Numbered from the stretch's first letter, positions 7,944 to 16,859 are shown. The stretch is 41,063 nucleotides of DNA from DASZHJ01 sp035263705 (GCA_035263705.1 DATFRA010000371.1:1-41063); one strand, 5' to 3'. Made by a program: numbers and translations. Notes: a model not told the origin generated them from the sequence alone.

Positions 7944-9494
7944 TCAAGCCGCCGGGAGCAGCACCACGAAGCGGGCACCGACCACGCGGCCCTGGGCGTC
8001 GCGGCGGTTCTCCGCGCGGATGGTGCCCTGGTGCGCCTCGACGATCTGCTTCGATATCGAGAGGCCAAGGCCGCTGTGGGTACCGAATTTCTCGCCGGTG
8101 GGGCGCTCGGTGTAGAAGCGGTCGAAGATCGCCTCCAGCTTGCTCTCGGGGATGCCAGGACCCTCGTCCTCGATCGTGACGCGGACGAAATCGCCCTGGC
8201 GCTCGGCGGCGACCCAGATGGTGCCGCCCGCCGGGCTAAACGAGATCGCGTTGGTGATGAGGTTGCGGAACACCTGGCCGAGGCGGCTCTCCATGCCGAG
8301 CACGGTGAGCGGCGTACGCCCGTGGCCCAGCGGCAGCACCAGCTCGAGCCGCGGTGCGCCGTCCTTGTCGGAAGCCTCGTGCACATCGACCAGTGCGCGC
8401 AGCATATCGTCGAGCGGCACCGGCTCCAGCTCGATGCGGCTCATCTCGGCGTCGAGCCGCGAGGCATCGGAGATGTCGCTGATGAGGCGGTCGAGGCGCG
8501 CCACGTCCTCCACCACGACATTGAGCAGCCGACGCTGCTTCTCGGGATCGGCGACGCGTACCACGGTCTCGACCGCGCTCTTGAGCGAGGTGAGCGGGTT
8601 CTTGATCTCGTGGGCGACGTCGGCCGCGAAATGCTCGATCGCGTCCATGCGGCGCCAGAGCGCGTCGGTCATCTCGCGGAGCGCGCCAGAGAGCTCGCCG
8701 ATCTCGTCGCGCCGGAGCGTCAAGTCGGGGATCGCCACCTGGCGCCCGTGGCCGCGGCGCACGCGCTCGGCCGCGATCGCAAGCCGCCGGATCGGCCGCG
8801 CGATGGTACCCGCGAGATAGATCGAGAGCAGCACGGTCACGCTAAGCACGATCAGGAACACCTTGGCGATCTCGAGCCGCACCTGATGGATCGCCTTCTC
8901 GATGTCGCGGCTACCGCTCGAGAATAGAATCGCCCCCAGCACCTTCTTGTAGCGCTGGATCGGCACGGCGACGCTCAGCACGAGGCCGCCGGTCTCGCGG
9001 TCGCGGCGCACGGCGCGGGCGGGCTCGCCCTCGAGCGCCGCCGCCACCTCGGTGTAGTCCTGGGAGGTCGGCGTTACGTATTCGATGTAGGGCGGATAAT
9101 CGGTCGAGGCCGGCAGGAAGCGCAGCAGGTAGCTCAGCACCCGCTCGCTAAGCCGCGCGGGCGAGGTCTGAACTTCGGGCGCCTCCAGCGCTTCCACCTG
9201 GACGGTGTCGCCGGGGCCAGGGAGCCACCGGCTGTCGGCGACCAGCGTGCCCGCGGCATCGAAGAGGCGCGCCCGCGCCTTGGCGGGCTCCACCAAGCGC
9301 TTCAGCATGTCGCGGCCGAGCTCGGGGATCAGGTACTCGGGCTCGCCGGGCGTCTCGTAGACGGCACCCTCCGCGAGCGCCGCGGCGGAGATCTCACCCT
9401 GGGTCTGCAACGCGTCGAGCTCCGCGTTGATCAGGGTTGTGCGGTAACCGCCGAGATAGAGAAGGCCGAGGCCCAACAGCGCTAAGGCCAGCAC
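7944..9494 (-). CDS. chvG: ChvG-type sensor histidine kinase (start unresolved)
   Basis: 516 residues from GTG 9494, the first standard start codon in frame. Seen: a first membrane segment, a periplasmic region of about 190 residues, a second membrane segment (IAKVFLIVLSVTVLLSIYL), HAMP, H-box FAADVAHEIKNPLTSLKSA and a C-terminal ATPase with DEGPGIPESKL and GLGLSIS. It matches ChvG/ExoS, the acid- and envelope-responsive kinase paired with ChvI. The open frame continues upstream of 9494 with a family-like basic sequence (RRLRRRLSPLTRRILAVN), which suggests that the real N-terminus lies further out, but no ATG/GTG/TTG is in frame there. An ATG that overlaps the chvI stop (9626-9628) is in another frame. 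A frameshift or a rare start is therefore likely. Confidence 0.88.
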   Translation of the reverse strand: MLALALLGLGLLYLGGYRTTLINAELDALQTQGEISAAALAEGAVYETPGEPEYLIPELGRDMLKRLVEPAKARARLFDAAGTLVADSRWLPGPGDTVQVEALEAPEVQTSPARLSERVLSYLLRFLPASTDYPPYIEYVTPTSQDYTEVAAALEGEPARAVRRDRETGGLVLSVAVPIQRYKKVLGAILFSSGSRDIEKAIHQVRLEIAKVFLIVLSVTVLLSIYLAGTIARPIRRLAIAAERVRRGHGRQVAIPDLTLRRDEIGELSGALREMTDALWRRMDAIEHFAADVAHEIKNPLTSLKSAVETVVRVADPEKQRRLLNVVVEDVARLDRLISDISDASRLDAEMSRIELEPVPLDDMLRALVDVHEASDKDGAPRLELVLPLGHGRTPLTVLGMESRLGQVFRNLITNAISFSPAGGTIWVAAERQGDFVRVTIEDEGPGIPESKLEAIFDRFYTERPTGEKFGTHSGLGLSISKQIVEAHQGTIRAENRRDAQGRVVGARFVVLLPAA

Positions 9495-9624
9495 ATTGAC
9501 CGCGAGGATGCGGCGCGTGAGCGGCGAGAGCCTCCGTCTCAGCCGCCGCGAGCGGCGGCTCGCGGCTTCCCGCGGCTCGGCGCTCGGCGCGACAGCCTCA
9601 CCTTGTCCGGCACGGGTCCGGGGT

Positions 9625-10320
9625 TCATCGGTCGCGGTAGCGATAGCCCACCCCGTAGAGTGTCTCGATCTGCGAGAACTCGTTGTCGGCGACTTTGAAT
9701 TTCTTGCGGAGCCGCTTGATGTGGCTGTCGATAGTGCGGTCGTCGACGTAGATGTGCTCGCCGTAGGCGCTGTCCATCAGCTGGTCGCGGCTCTTCACGT
9801 GGCCGGGGCGCAGCGCCAGCGCCTTCAGGATCAGGAACTCCGTGACGGTGAGGTCGACGCTCTCGCCCTTCCAGGCGCACTGATGGCGCGCAGGATCGAG
9901 CAGGAGGTCGCCGCGCTGGATCACCGGCTCGCTCTCGGCCTCGCCGGCGCGCGCCATGTCGCCGCGGCGGAGCAGTGCGCGGATGCGCTCGATGAGCAGC
10001 CTCTGGGAGAACGGCTTCTTGATGTAATCGTCGGCACCCATCCGGAGGCCAAGCACCTCGTCCACCTCGTCGTCTTTCGAGGTGAGGAAGATCACGGGCA
10101 GCTTGCTCTGCTTGCGCAGGTGCGCGAGCAGCTCGAGCCCGTCCATGCGCGGCATCTTGATGTCGAGGATGGCGAGGTCGACCGGCTGCTGCTGGATCGC
10201 CTTCAGCGCCTCCGCGCCGTCGGCATAGGTGCGCACGGTGAAGCCCTCGGCCTCCAGGGTCATGGCGACGGAGGTCAGGATGTTGCGGTCGTCATCGACC
10301 AGCGCAATGGTGCTGCCCAC
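9625..10320 (-). CDS. chvI: ChvI-type response regulator
   Basis: 231 residues from GTG 10320. Receiver domain at the N-terminus (IALVDDDRNILTS; phospho-Asp in LAILDIKMPRMDG; Lys in FLTSKDDEVDE, switch to KKPF) and a winged-helix OmpR/PhoB DNA-binding domain (VDDRTIDSHIKRLRKKF, ending GVGYRYRDR). It is activated by ChvG and in Rhizobiales controls acid, envelope and exopolysaccharide genes. The GTG has AAGGA 7 nt upstream, and the protein then begins VGSTIALVDDD, as in family members. ATG 10380 would add a Pro/Gln-rich 20-residue leader and is the alternative. Translation of chvG probably follows by coupling at the stop codon. Confidence 0.92.
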   Translation of the reverse strand: MGSTIALVDDDRNILTSVAMTLEAEGFTVRTYADGAEALKAIQQQPVDLAILDIKMPRMDGLELLAHLRKQSKLPVIFLTSKDDEVDEVLGLRMGADDYIKKPFSQRLLIERIRALLRRGDMARAGEAESEPVIQRGDLLLDPARHQCAWKGESVDLTVTEFLILKALALRPGHVKSRDQLMDSAYGEHIYVDDRTIDSHIKRLRKKFKVADNEFSQIETLYGVGYRYRDR

Positions 10321-10528
10321 GAGTCGGTCCTTCTGCTGTGCGGGCGGGGTCCGCGGGGGTTGCCCCGGAGGCGCTTTCATCACGACCGAGTCTCCGCGCT
10401 CACTGTGGCACCTTTTGGGCATAAATCCGACATGGCGCGAGCAAACTACCCGCTTTGCGCGCGGTTTCAACCCCCGGCACCCTCTCGCGGTTGCCGCGGG
10501 AACGAGGCCCGCTAAGATCGTTCTTGGC

Positions 10529-11233
10529 ATGCCGTCCGCCGCCAATTCCCCCGCCGATATGCCGGCCCCGCGCGTCCGCGCCGTCATGCGGGCGACCGAC
10601 CGCGCCGCGCTCGCGACCTCCCAGGGCGGCTGGCCTTTCGCGTCGCTGGTCCTGGTGGCGCTCGATCATGATGCCACGCCGCTCCTGTTGATCTCGGACC
10701 TCTCCGAGCACGCCAAGAACATCAAGGCCGACGCAAGGGTCTCGCTGTTGTTCGATGGCACGCACGGATTGGATGATCCGCTGACGGGACCGCGAGTCAC
10801 CCTGCTCGGCGAGGCGACGCCGGTCGATGATCTGCGCCTCAAGGCCCGCTTCCTCGCCCGGCATCCGGCGGCCAAGCTCTATGCGGGGTTCGCCGACTTC
10901 CACCTGTATCGCGTGACCGTCGCGCGGGCGCACCTGGTCGCGGGCTTCGGAAAAATCCATTGGGTGGCGGCGCGTGAGCTTCTGGTGACACCGGACGGCA
11001 GCTTTCCGCGCGACGAGATTGAGGTGCTTGCCGCCGTGAATGCCGATCCCAAAATGGTTAACGCTGCGGTGCGGGCGCTTCGGCTCGAGGGCGACGGGTG
11101 GCGCATCACCGGGATCGATCCCGAGGGTCTGGACCTGCGCCGCAAGGGCGAGATCGCGCGCCTGAGGATGTCCCTGGCGAATGCCGGCGCCGCTCAGGTG
11201 GTGCTCAGGGGAGGGGAATTATCGAGGTCCTGA
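10529..11233 (+). CDS. HugZ/pyridoxamine-phosphate-oxidase-like flavoprotein with DUF2470 C-domain
   Basis: 234 residues from ATG 10529. The N-terminal split-barrel domain (MRATDRAALATSQGGWPFASLVLVAL, shown here only as its start, near residues 19-40) fits the FMN-binding PNPOx-like superfamily. The C-terminal part, with DPKMVNAAVRAL and ITGIDPEGLDLRR, fits DUF2470, the arrangement of HugZ haem oxygenases. In family members the C-domain usually begins HMNxDH; here it reads AAVNADP, so both histidines appear to be lost, making haem oxygenase activity doubtful. The gene lies between the divergent chvI and pckA. It could be a flavin or haem carrier or an unrelated PNPOx-like oxidoreductase. Confidence 0.78.
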   Translation: MPSAANSPADMPAPRVRAVMRATDRAALATSQGGWPFASLVLVALDHDATPLLLISDLSEHAKNIKADARVSLLFDGTHGLDDPLTGPRVTLLGEATPVDDLRLKARFLARHPAAKLYAGFADFHLYRVTVARAHLVAGFGKIHWVAARELLVTPDGSFPRDEIEVLAAVNADPKMVNAAVRALRLEGDGWRITGIDPEGLDLRRKGEIARLRMSLANAGAAQVVLRGGELSRS

Positions 11234-11262
11234 TGGCGTTTGTGCAGTGCCCGCGCGCCCGA

Positions 11263-11291
11263 TTGTTAGGCCGCCAACCGTCGGCTATGGT
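11263..11291 (+). promoter_or_regulatory. Possible promoter of pckA
   Basis: TTGTTA (11263-11268) and TATGGT (11286-11291) are separated by exactly 17 bases, in the 95-base gap between the HugZ-like gene and pckA, 38 bases upstream of the pckA ATG. The same -10 hexamer TATGGT appears before the tRNA-Arg gene in this window. Pattern match only. Confidence 0.4.
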
Positions 11292-11328
11292 CGAATCCAA
11301 TAAGTCTGAAGAACGAGGGAACCGCTTG

Positions 11329-12948
11329 ATGGACGGAAGAGCGCGCGAGGTCGGCCTCAAGGGGGGCGTCGGCCTCGACCAGCATGGTTTTCGCCAGCTC
11401 GCGACCGAGCACTGGAACCTGGGCGTGCCGATGCTCTACGAGCACGCCGTCCGGCGCGGCGAGGGCGAGATCGCCGGGGGTGGCGCATTCGTGGCGCGGA
11501 CCGGGGTGCACACGGGCCGCACGCCTCGCGACAAGTTCATCGTCGCCGACGCCGGCACCGAGCGCGAGGTCGACTGGAACGCCATCAACCAGCGCGTCTC
11601 GCCGGAGGTGTTCGAGAGCCTGAAGCTCCGCATGCTCGCGAACTTCCAGGGTCGCGAGGCCTTCGTCACCGACTGCTTCGCGGGCGCCGACCCCGAGTAC
11701 CGGCTGTCGGTGCGGATGGTGAGCGACAGCGCCTGGCACAGCCTCTTCGCGCACAACATGTTCCTGCGGCCGACGCACCAGGAGCTCAGGGGCTTCCGCC
11801 CGGATTTCACCATCATCCACCTGCCCTACTTCGAGGCGACACCCGAGCTCGACAGGCTCAATTCCGGGGTCTTCATCCTCGTCAATTTCACCCAGCGCAT
11901 GGTGCTGATCGGCGGCACGCGTTACGCCGGCGAGATCAAGAAATCGGTGTTCGGGATCTTGAACTACCTGCTGCCACAGAGGGACGTGCTGCCGATGCAC
12001 GGCTCGGTCAACATCGGACCCAAAGGGGACAGCGCCGTGTTCTTCGGCCTCTCCGGCACGGGCAAGACCACGCTCTCCGCCGACGGCACCCGCACGCTGG
12101 TCGGCGACGACGAGCACGGCTGGAGCCGCAACGGGCTCTTCAATTTCGAGGGCGGCTGCTACGCCAAGGTGATCCGCCTCTCGCCGGAGGCGGAGCCCGA
12201 GATCTATGCGACCGTCGGCCGGTTCGGCACGGTGCTCGAGAACGTCGTGCTCGATCCCGTGACCCGCGAGCCCAATCTCGACGACGACAGCCTCACCGAG
12301 AACACACGCGCGTGCTATCCCATCGACTTCATCCCGAATGCGAGCCTGACCGGCGTCACAGGCCATCCCGCGAACGTGATCATGCTGACTGCCGACGCCT
12401 TCGGCGTGCTGCCGCCGATCGCGAAGCTGACGCCGGACCAGGCGGCCTATCATTTCCTCTCGGGCTACACGGCGCGCGTCGCCGGCACCGAGCGCGGCCT
12501 CGGCAACGCACCGCAGGCGACGTTCTCCACCTGCTTCGGCGCCCCTTTCATGCCGCGGCACCCGTCGGTCTATGCGAAGCTCCTGGGCGAGCGCATCCGG
12601 CAGCACAAGACGACCTGCTGGCTCGTCAACACCGGCTGGTCCGGCGGCGCCTATGGCGTGGGCCAGCGCATGAAGATCCAGCACACGCGCACGCTGGTGC
12701 GCGCTGCGATCGATGGCAAGCTCAAGGGCGTCGAGACAAAGCGCGATCCCTTCTTCGGCCTCCACGTGCCGCAGGCCTGCCCGGGCGTGCCTCACGCCGT
12801 GCTGAACCCGCGGGACACCTGGTCCGACAAGCCCGCCTACGACGACACCGCCCGCGCGCTCACCAAGCGATTCGAGAAGAATTTCGAGCGCTTCAAATCC
12901 CACGTGACCCGCGACGTGGCCGCCGCGGGCGTCCACACCGCGGATTGA
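11329..12948 (+). CDS. pckA: Phosphoenolpyruvate carboxykinase (ATP)
   Basis: 539 residues, full length. It converts oxaloacetate and ATP to PEP, CO2 and ADP, the first step of gluconeogenesis. Seen: substrate motif FVARTGVHTGRTPRDKFIV, the kinase-1a P-loop GLSGTGKTTLSAD, the metal-site motif DDEHGW, and NTGWSGG. Start at ATG 11329 has GAGGGA 8-9 nt upstream. In rhizobia pckA lies divergent from chvI-chvG; here the order is kept with one extra gene (HugZ-like) in between. A promoter candidate precedes it. PEP made here is also the phosphodonor of the EI encoded 6 kb away. Confidence 0.97.
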   Translation: MDGRAREVGLKGGVGLDQHGFRQLATEHWNLGVPMLYEHAVRRGEGEIAGGGAFVARTGVHTGRTPRDKFIVADAGTEREVDWNAINQRVSPEVFESLKLRMLANFQGREAFVTDCFAGADPEYRLSVRMVSDSAWHSLFAHNMFLRPTHQELRGFRPDFTIIHLPYFEATPELDRLNSGVFILVNFTQRMVLIGGTRYAGEIKKSVFGILNYLLPQRDVLPMHGSVNIGPKGDSAVFFGLSGTGKTTLSADGTRTLVGDDEHGWSRNGLFNFEGGCYAKVIRLSPEAEPEIYATVGRFGTVLENVVLDPVTREPNLDDDSLTENTRACYPIDFIPNASLTGVTGHPANVIMLTADAFGVLPPIAKLTPDQAAYHFLSGYTARVAGTERGLGNAPQATFSTCFGAPFMPRHPSVYAKLLGERIRQHKTTCWLVNTGWSGGAYGVGQRMKIQHTRTLVRAAIDGKLKGVETKRDPFFGLHVPQACPGVPHAVLNPRDTWSDKPAYDDTARALTKRFEKNFERFKSHVTRDVAAAGVHTAD

Positions 12949-12992
12949 TTTTCAGGCGGTGCCCCACAGACTGGGCGTCCCTCGGGTGCCGC

Positions 12993-13454
12993 TCAGGCCG
13001 CGGCGCTGGCGCGGCTCAGGATCGGCTGCTTGCGGAAGGCGATCGCGATGCGATTCCAGGCGTTGATCGCCATCACCGCGTAGGTGAGGTCGACCAGCTC
13101 CTTCTCGGAGAAGTGCTGGCGCGCTTCCTCGTAAACCGCATCGGGCACGTGACCCTCGGTCACCAGGGTCAGCGCCTCGGTCCAGGCGAGCGCCGCGCGC
13201 TCGCGCGGGCTGAACACCGGCGCCTCTTTCCAGGCGTTGAGCAGATGCATGCGCTCGTCGCTCTCGCCTATCTTGCGCGCGTCACTCGTGTGCATCGCGA
13301 GGCAGAAGGCGCAGCCGTTAATCTGCGAGGCGCGGATCTTCACGAGCTCCATGAGCGAATGCTCGAGGCCGCTCTTCTCGATGTAGGCCTGGAACGCCCG
13401 CATAGCTCTGTAGCCTTCGGGCGCGATCGTGGCGGGATCGAGACGTTGTTTCAT
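12993..13454 (-). CDS. AhpD-like / carboxymuconolactone decarboxylase family protein
   Basis: 153 residues from ATG 13454 with GAGGAG 7-8 nt upstream. The helical core carries the redox motif CAFCLAMH (C48-x2-C51-x3-H55) in INGCAFC, as in alkylhydroperoxidase AhpD-type proteins. A peroxidase or general thiol-redox role in the cytoplasm is likely, but many members of this family have no known substrate. It is convergent with pckA (gap 44 bases) and downstream of the DUF442 gene on the same strand, with a 134-base gap in which its own promoter could lie. Confidence 0.87.
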   Translation of the reverse strand: MKQRLDPATIAPEGYRAMRAFQAYIEKSGLEHSLMELVKIRASQINGCAFCLAMHTSDARKIGESDERMHLLNAWKEAPVFSPRERAALAWTEALTLVTEGHVPDAVYEEARQHFSEKELVDLTYAVMAINAWNRIAIAFRKQPILSRASAAA

Positions 13455-13588
13455 GGGGATCTCCTCGATGGGACGATATTTGGCGCGATTGTGACCCGCA
13501 TGCGCGCGGGCGCAAGCCGTCATCAAGCCGCACCCTGCCATGCGCCACGCGACTGGTGTGTCGCCATGTCACCATACAAAGGCGGGCG

Positions 13589-14017
13589 TCAGCCCCTGCC
13601 GATCCGCCTTAGCAAGTCCGGCAGCACGCGGATGTCGTAGCCGTCGCCGGCGGCGCGCATGACGAGCTGGTTCACGTCCTTGCCTTGGGCCGCCTGCGTC
13701 GCGGCCCAGAGGAGGTAGCAGCGCGTGCCTGAGCGGCAATGCGCCACGACGGGCTTCGGACTGTTCTTTAGCGCGCGGGCGAAGGCGTCGACATCGGCGG
13801 CGGTGATCGTGCCGGTTTGCACGGGCAGGTAGACGTACTGAAGGCCGAGCTTCTCGGCTTGCGCGCGCGCCTCGGATGACGAGAGTTGTCCCGGCTCCTC
13901 GCCGTCAGGACGGTTGTTGATCAGCGTCTTCACGCCCTCTTTTGCGATCTCCCCGATGTCGCCCGGCGTCACCTGGGCCGCCACCGCAAAATCTTGCTCG
14001 ACCACCGTCGCTTTCAT
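13589..14017 (-). CDS. DUF442 / beta-lactamase-hydrolase-like phosphatase-fold protein
   Basis: 142 residues from ATG 14017 with GAAGGAGG upstream. It matches the TIGR01244/DUF442 family: VAAQVTPGDIGEIAKEGVK at the start, NNRPDGEEPGQ, and the Cys loop HCRSGTR (H93-C94...R99) near residues 93-99. The loop resembles both dual-specificity phosphatase and rhodanese-type sites. In several proteobacteria such domains are linked to sulfide/persulfide handling or fused to a metallo-beta-lactamase domain (Blh); here it stands alone. It begins 22 bases after the polA stop and is probably in the polA transcription unit. Substrate unknown. Confidence 0.85.
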   Translation of the reverse strand: MKATVVEQDFAVAAQVTPGDIGEIAKEGVKTLINNRPDGEEPGQLSSSEARAQAEKLGLQYVYLPVQTGTITAADVDAFARALKNSPKPVVAHCRSGTRCYLLWAATQAAQGKDVNQLVMRAAGDGYDIRVLPDLLRRIGRG

Positions 14018-14039
14018 GAGAGCCTCCTTCGGATGACGC

Positions 14040-16859
14040 TCAATGCGCCTCTTCCCAATTCTGCGCCGAGCCCGTCTCCACCACCAGGGGCACCGAGAGG
14101 GTATGCGACGGTCCGACCGCCCCCTCCATGACATGCTTAACCAGCGCGGCGACGGCGTTCGTCTCCTTGACCGGCACCTCGAAGACCAGCTCGTCGTGCA
14201 CCTGGAGCAGCATTCGCGCCTCGAGACCGGCCTTGACGAGCGCCGGCGGCAGGCGCGCCATGGCGCGCTTGATGATGTCCGCCGCCGACCCCTGCAGCGG
14301 CGCGTTGATCGCCTGGCGCTCGGCGAAATTGCGCCGCGCGTAGTTCGAGTCCTTGATGCCGGGAATCGCGCATCGCCGTCCGAAGATCGTCTCCACATAG
14401 CCGCGCTCGCGGCAGAGCTGCTTCATCCGCTCCATGTAGTCGCGGATGCCGGGGAAGCGCTCGAAATAGGCCTTGATGTAGGCGGCGGCCTCGGCCTGCG
14501 GCACCTGGATCTGCCGCCCGAGACCGAAGGCGCTGATGCCGTAGATAATGCCGAAGTTGATCGCCTTGGCGCGCCGGCGCGTGATCGGGTCCATCTTCTT
14601 CATGGGGACGCCGAATACCTCGCTCGCGGTCATCGCGTGGATGTCGTCGCCGCGCTTGAACGCCTCCTTGAGCGCGTCGACGCCGGCGACATGGGCGGCG
14701 AGGCGCAGCTCGATCTGGCTGTAATCCGCCGAGAGCAGCACATGGCCCGATGTCGCCACGAAGGCGCGGCGGATCTTCCGGCCCTCCTCGGTGCGCACGG
14801 GGATGTTCTGTAGATTGGGATCGGTCGAGGAGAGCCGGCCCGTCACCGCGCCCGCGAGCGAATAGCTGGTATGGATGCGGCCGGTTTCCGGATTGATCTC
14901 GTCTGCGAGCGTGTCGGCATAGGTGCTCTTGAGCTTCTGCAGCTGCCGCCAGTCGAGGACGCGTTGCGGCAGCGGATGGTTCTCGGCGAGCTCTTCGAGC
15001 ACGCTTGCGTCGGTACCGTAGGCGCCGGTCTTCATCTTCTTGCCGGGTGCGAGCTTGAGCTCGTCGAACAGCACCTCGCCCAGCTGTTTCGGCGAGCCCA
15101 GGTTGAACTCGTGGCCCGCTAGCTTGTAGATCTCGCGCTCGAGATCGGCCATGCGCCCCGCGAAATCCGTGGAGAGCTCGCGGAGGCGCGCACGGTCGAC
15201 CATGATGCCGGCGCGCTCCATCTCCGCCACCACCGGCGCCAGCGGCCGCTCCACGGTTTCGTAAAAGCTCACCATGTGCTCGGCGACGAGGCGGGGACGG
15301 AGCAGGCGATGGAGCCGCAAGGCGTAATCCGCCTGCTCCGCGGCGAAATCGCGGGCGCGATCCATCGGCACCGCCGCGAATTCGATCTGGCTCTTCCCGC
15401 TGCCCACGAGTTCCTTGAGCTTGATCATCTCGTGGCCGAAATGGAGCGGCGCCAGTTCGTCGAGGTCGTGGCCGTGCCGGCCGCCCTCGAGCACGAAGGA
15501 GAGCAGCAGCGTGTCGTCGATCGGCGCCATGGTGATGCCGCGGCGCCGCAGCACCTCGAGTGCGAACTTCGCGTTGTGGGCGACCTTGAGGACGCCGGGG
15601 TCCTCGAGCAGCGTCTTGAGATGCTCGAGGGCGGTGTCGCGCGGGATCTGCTTCGCGCCCGGACCGTCGCCGAGGTCGAGGCCGCCGGCATGCGCCCGAC
15701 GGCCGAGGGGGATGTAGCAGGCGTCACCCGGCGCGACCGCGAGTGCCACGCCCAAGAGCTCGGCACGCATGGCATCGGACGACGTGGTCTCGACCGCGAT
15801 GGACACCGTGCCCTCAGGGAGAGCGCGGCCGATCCAGCACGCGAGCACCCCGATGTCCTGCACGAGCTCGTAGGTGCGCTTCGCCGCCGCGAGATTCTCC
15901 GGCACCGCCACTGCCATCGCGCCATTCGCGCTCGTCGGTGCCAGCGCTGTCGGCGTGGGGCGCGCAGGTGGCGGTGCGTCCTTGCCGATGGCGCTCCTGA
16001 GCTGCGCGTCGAGGCGGTTCAGCAGCGAGCGAAAGTTCTGCTCTTGCAGGAACGCGCCCAGCTTCTTTCCGTCGAGTTGCTTGACCGCGAAGGACTCGAG
16101 CGGCTGCGGCAGCGGTATGTCGGCGTCGAGCGCGACCAGTTTCTTCGAGATGCGCGCCTGGTCCGCGAATTCGATCAGGTTCTGCCGGCGTTTCGGTTGC
16201 TTGATCTCCTCGGCCCTCTTCAGCAGGTTCTCGAGGGTGCCGTAGGCGCCGATCAGCTCTGCCGCCGTCTTGACGCCGACCCCGGGCACGCCTGGCACGT
16301 TGTCGACGCTGTCGCCGATCAGCGCCTGCACCTCGATCACCTGCTCGGGGCCAACGCCGAACTTCTCCTTCACCTCGGCAGCGCCGATCGGCTTGTTCTT
16401 GATGGGATCGAGCAGCTGCACTTTGTCGGAGACCAGCTGCATCAGGTCCTTGTCCGACGAGACCACGGTGACGGTGGCGCCCACCTTGACCGCGGCCTTG
16501 GCATAGGCCGCAATGAGATCGTCGGCCTCGTAGTCCGCCTGCTCGATGCGCGCGACGTTCATGGCGTCGGTCGCCTCGCGGACCAGCTTGAATTGCGGAA
16601 TGAGATCGTCGGGCGGCTCCGGGCGGTGCGCCTTGTAGGCGTCGTAGATCCGGTGGCGGAACGTCGTGCCGGCGGCGTCGAAGATCACGGCGATATAATC
16701 GGCGTCGGTTTCGCGCAGGAGCTTCAGCAGCATATTGGTGAAGCCAAGCACGGCGCCGACAGGCGTGCCGTCAGGCCTCGTCAGCGGCGGCAGTGCGTGG
16801 TACGCCCGAAAAATGTACCCGGAGCCGTCAACGAGGTAGACGTGCTTGAGCTTTGTCAA
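14040..16859 (-). CDS. polA: DNA polymerase I with degenerate 3'-5' exonuclease site
   Basis: 939 residues, full length. 5'-3' nuclease domain at 1-290 (DGSGYIFRAYHALPPL, GDSVDNVPGVPGVG), proofreading-fold domain at about 320-520, polymerase domain after 530. Polymerase motifs are intact: motif A ADYSQIELRLAAH (D712), motif B RRRAKAINFGIIYG, motif C LLQVHDELVFE (D889). In the exonuclease fold the metal ligands are partly gone: Exo I reads IAVETT where DxE is expected (A355, E357 kept), Exo II reads NAKFALEV where the Asp is Ala433, and Exo III reads FAAEQAD with Phe505 for Tyr and D511 kept. Nick translation and repair synthesis should work, but proofreading probably does not. The ATG overlaps the stop of the upstream zinc-finger gene (ATGA). 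Confidence 0.96.
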   Translation of the reverse strand: MTKLKHVYLVDGSGYIFRAYHALPPLTRPDGTPVGAVLGFTNMLLKLLRETDADYIAVIFDAAGTTFRHRIYDAYKAHRPEPPDDLIPQFKLVREATDAMNVARIEQADYEADDLIAAYAKAAVKVGATVTVVSSDKDLMQLVSDKVQLLDPIKNKPIGAAEVKEKFGVGPEQVIEVQALIGDSVDNVPGVPGVGVKTAAELIGAYGTLENLLKRAEEIKQPKRRQNLIEFADQARISKKLVALDADIPLPQPLESFAVKQLDGKKLGAFLQEQNFRSLLNRLDAQLRSAIGKDAPPPARPTPTALAPTSANGAMAVAVPENLAAAKRTYELVQDIGVLACWIGRALPEGTVSIAVETTSSDAMRAELLGVALAVAPGDACYIPLGRRAHAGGLDLGDGPGAKQIPRDTALEHLKTLLEDPGVLKVAHNAKFALEVLRRRGITMAPIDDTLLLSFVLEGGRHGHDLDELAPLHFGHEMIKLKELVGSGKSQIEFAAVPMDRARDFAAEQADYALRLHRLLRPRLVAEHMVSFYETVERPLAPVVAEMERAGIMVDRARLRELSTDFAGRMADLEREIYKLAGHEFNLGSPKQLGEVLFDELKLAPGKKMKTGAYGTDASVLEELAENHPLPQRVLDWRQLQKLKSTYADTLADEINPETGRIHTSYSLAGAVTGRLSSTDPNLQNIPVRTEEGRKIRRAFVATSGHVLLSADYSQIELRLAAHVAGVDALKEAFKRGDDIHAMTASEVFGVPMKKMDPITRRRAKAINFGIIYGISAFGLGRQIQVPQAEAAAYIKAYFERFPGIRDYMERMKQLCRERGYVETIFGRRCAIPGIKDSNYARRNFAERQAINAPLQGSAADIIKRAMARLPPALVKAGLEARMLLQVHDELVFEVPVKETNAVAALVKHVMEGAVGPSHTLSVPLVVETGSAQNWEEAH

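Noticed and set aside
9539..9880. Separate 113-codon gene between chvI and chvG
   Set aside because: It lies mostly inside chvI in another frame; only the part from ATG 9628 could matter, as the shifted start of chvG.
11266..12936. A 556-codon open frame antisense to pckA
   Set aside because: It is the mirror of a strongly GC3-biased real gene; the product is low-complexity in Arg/Ala/His/Asp-Val patterns with no motif.
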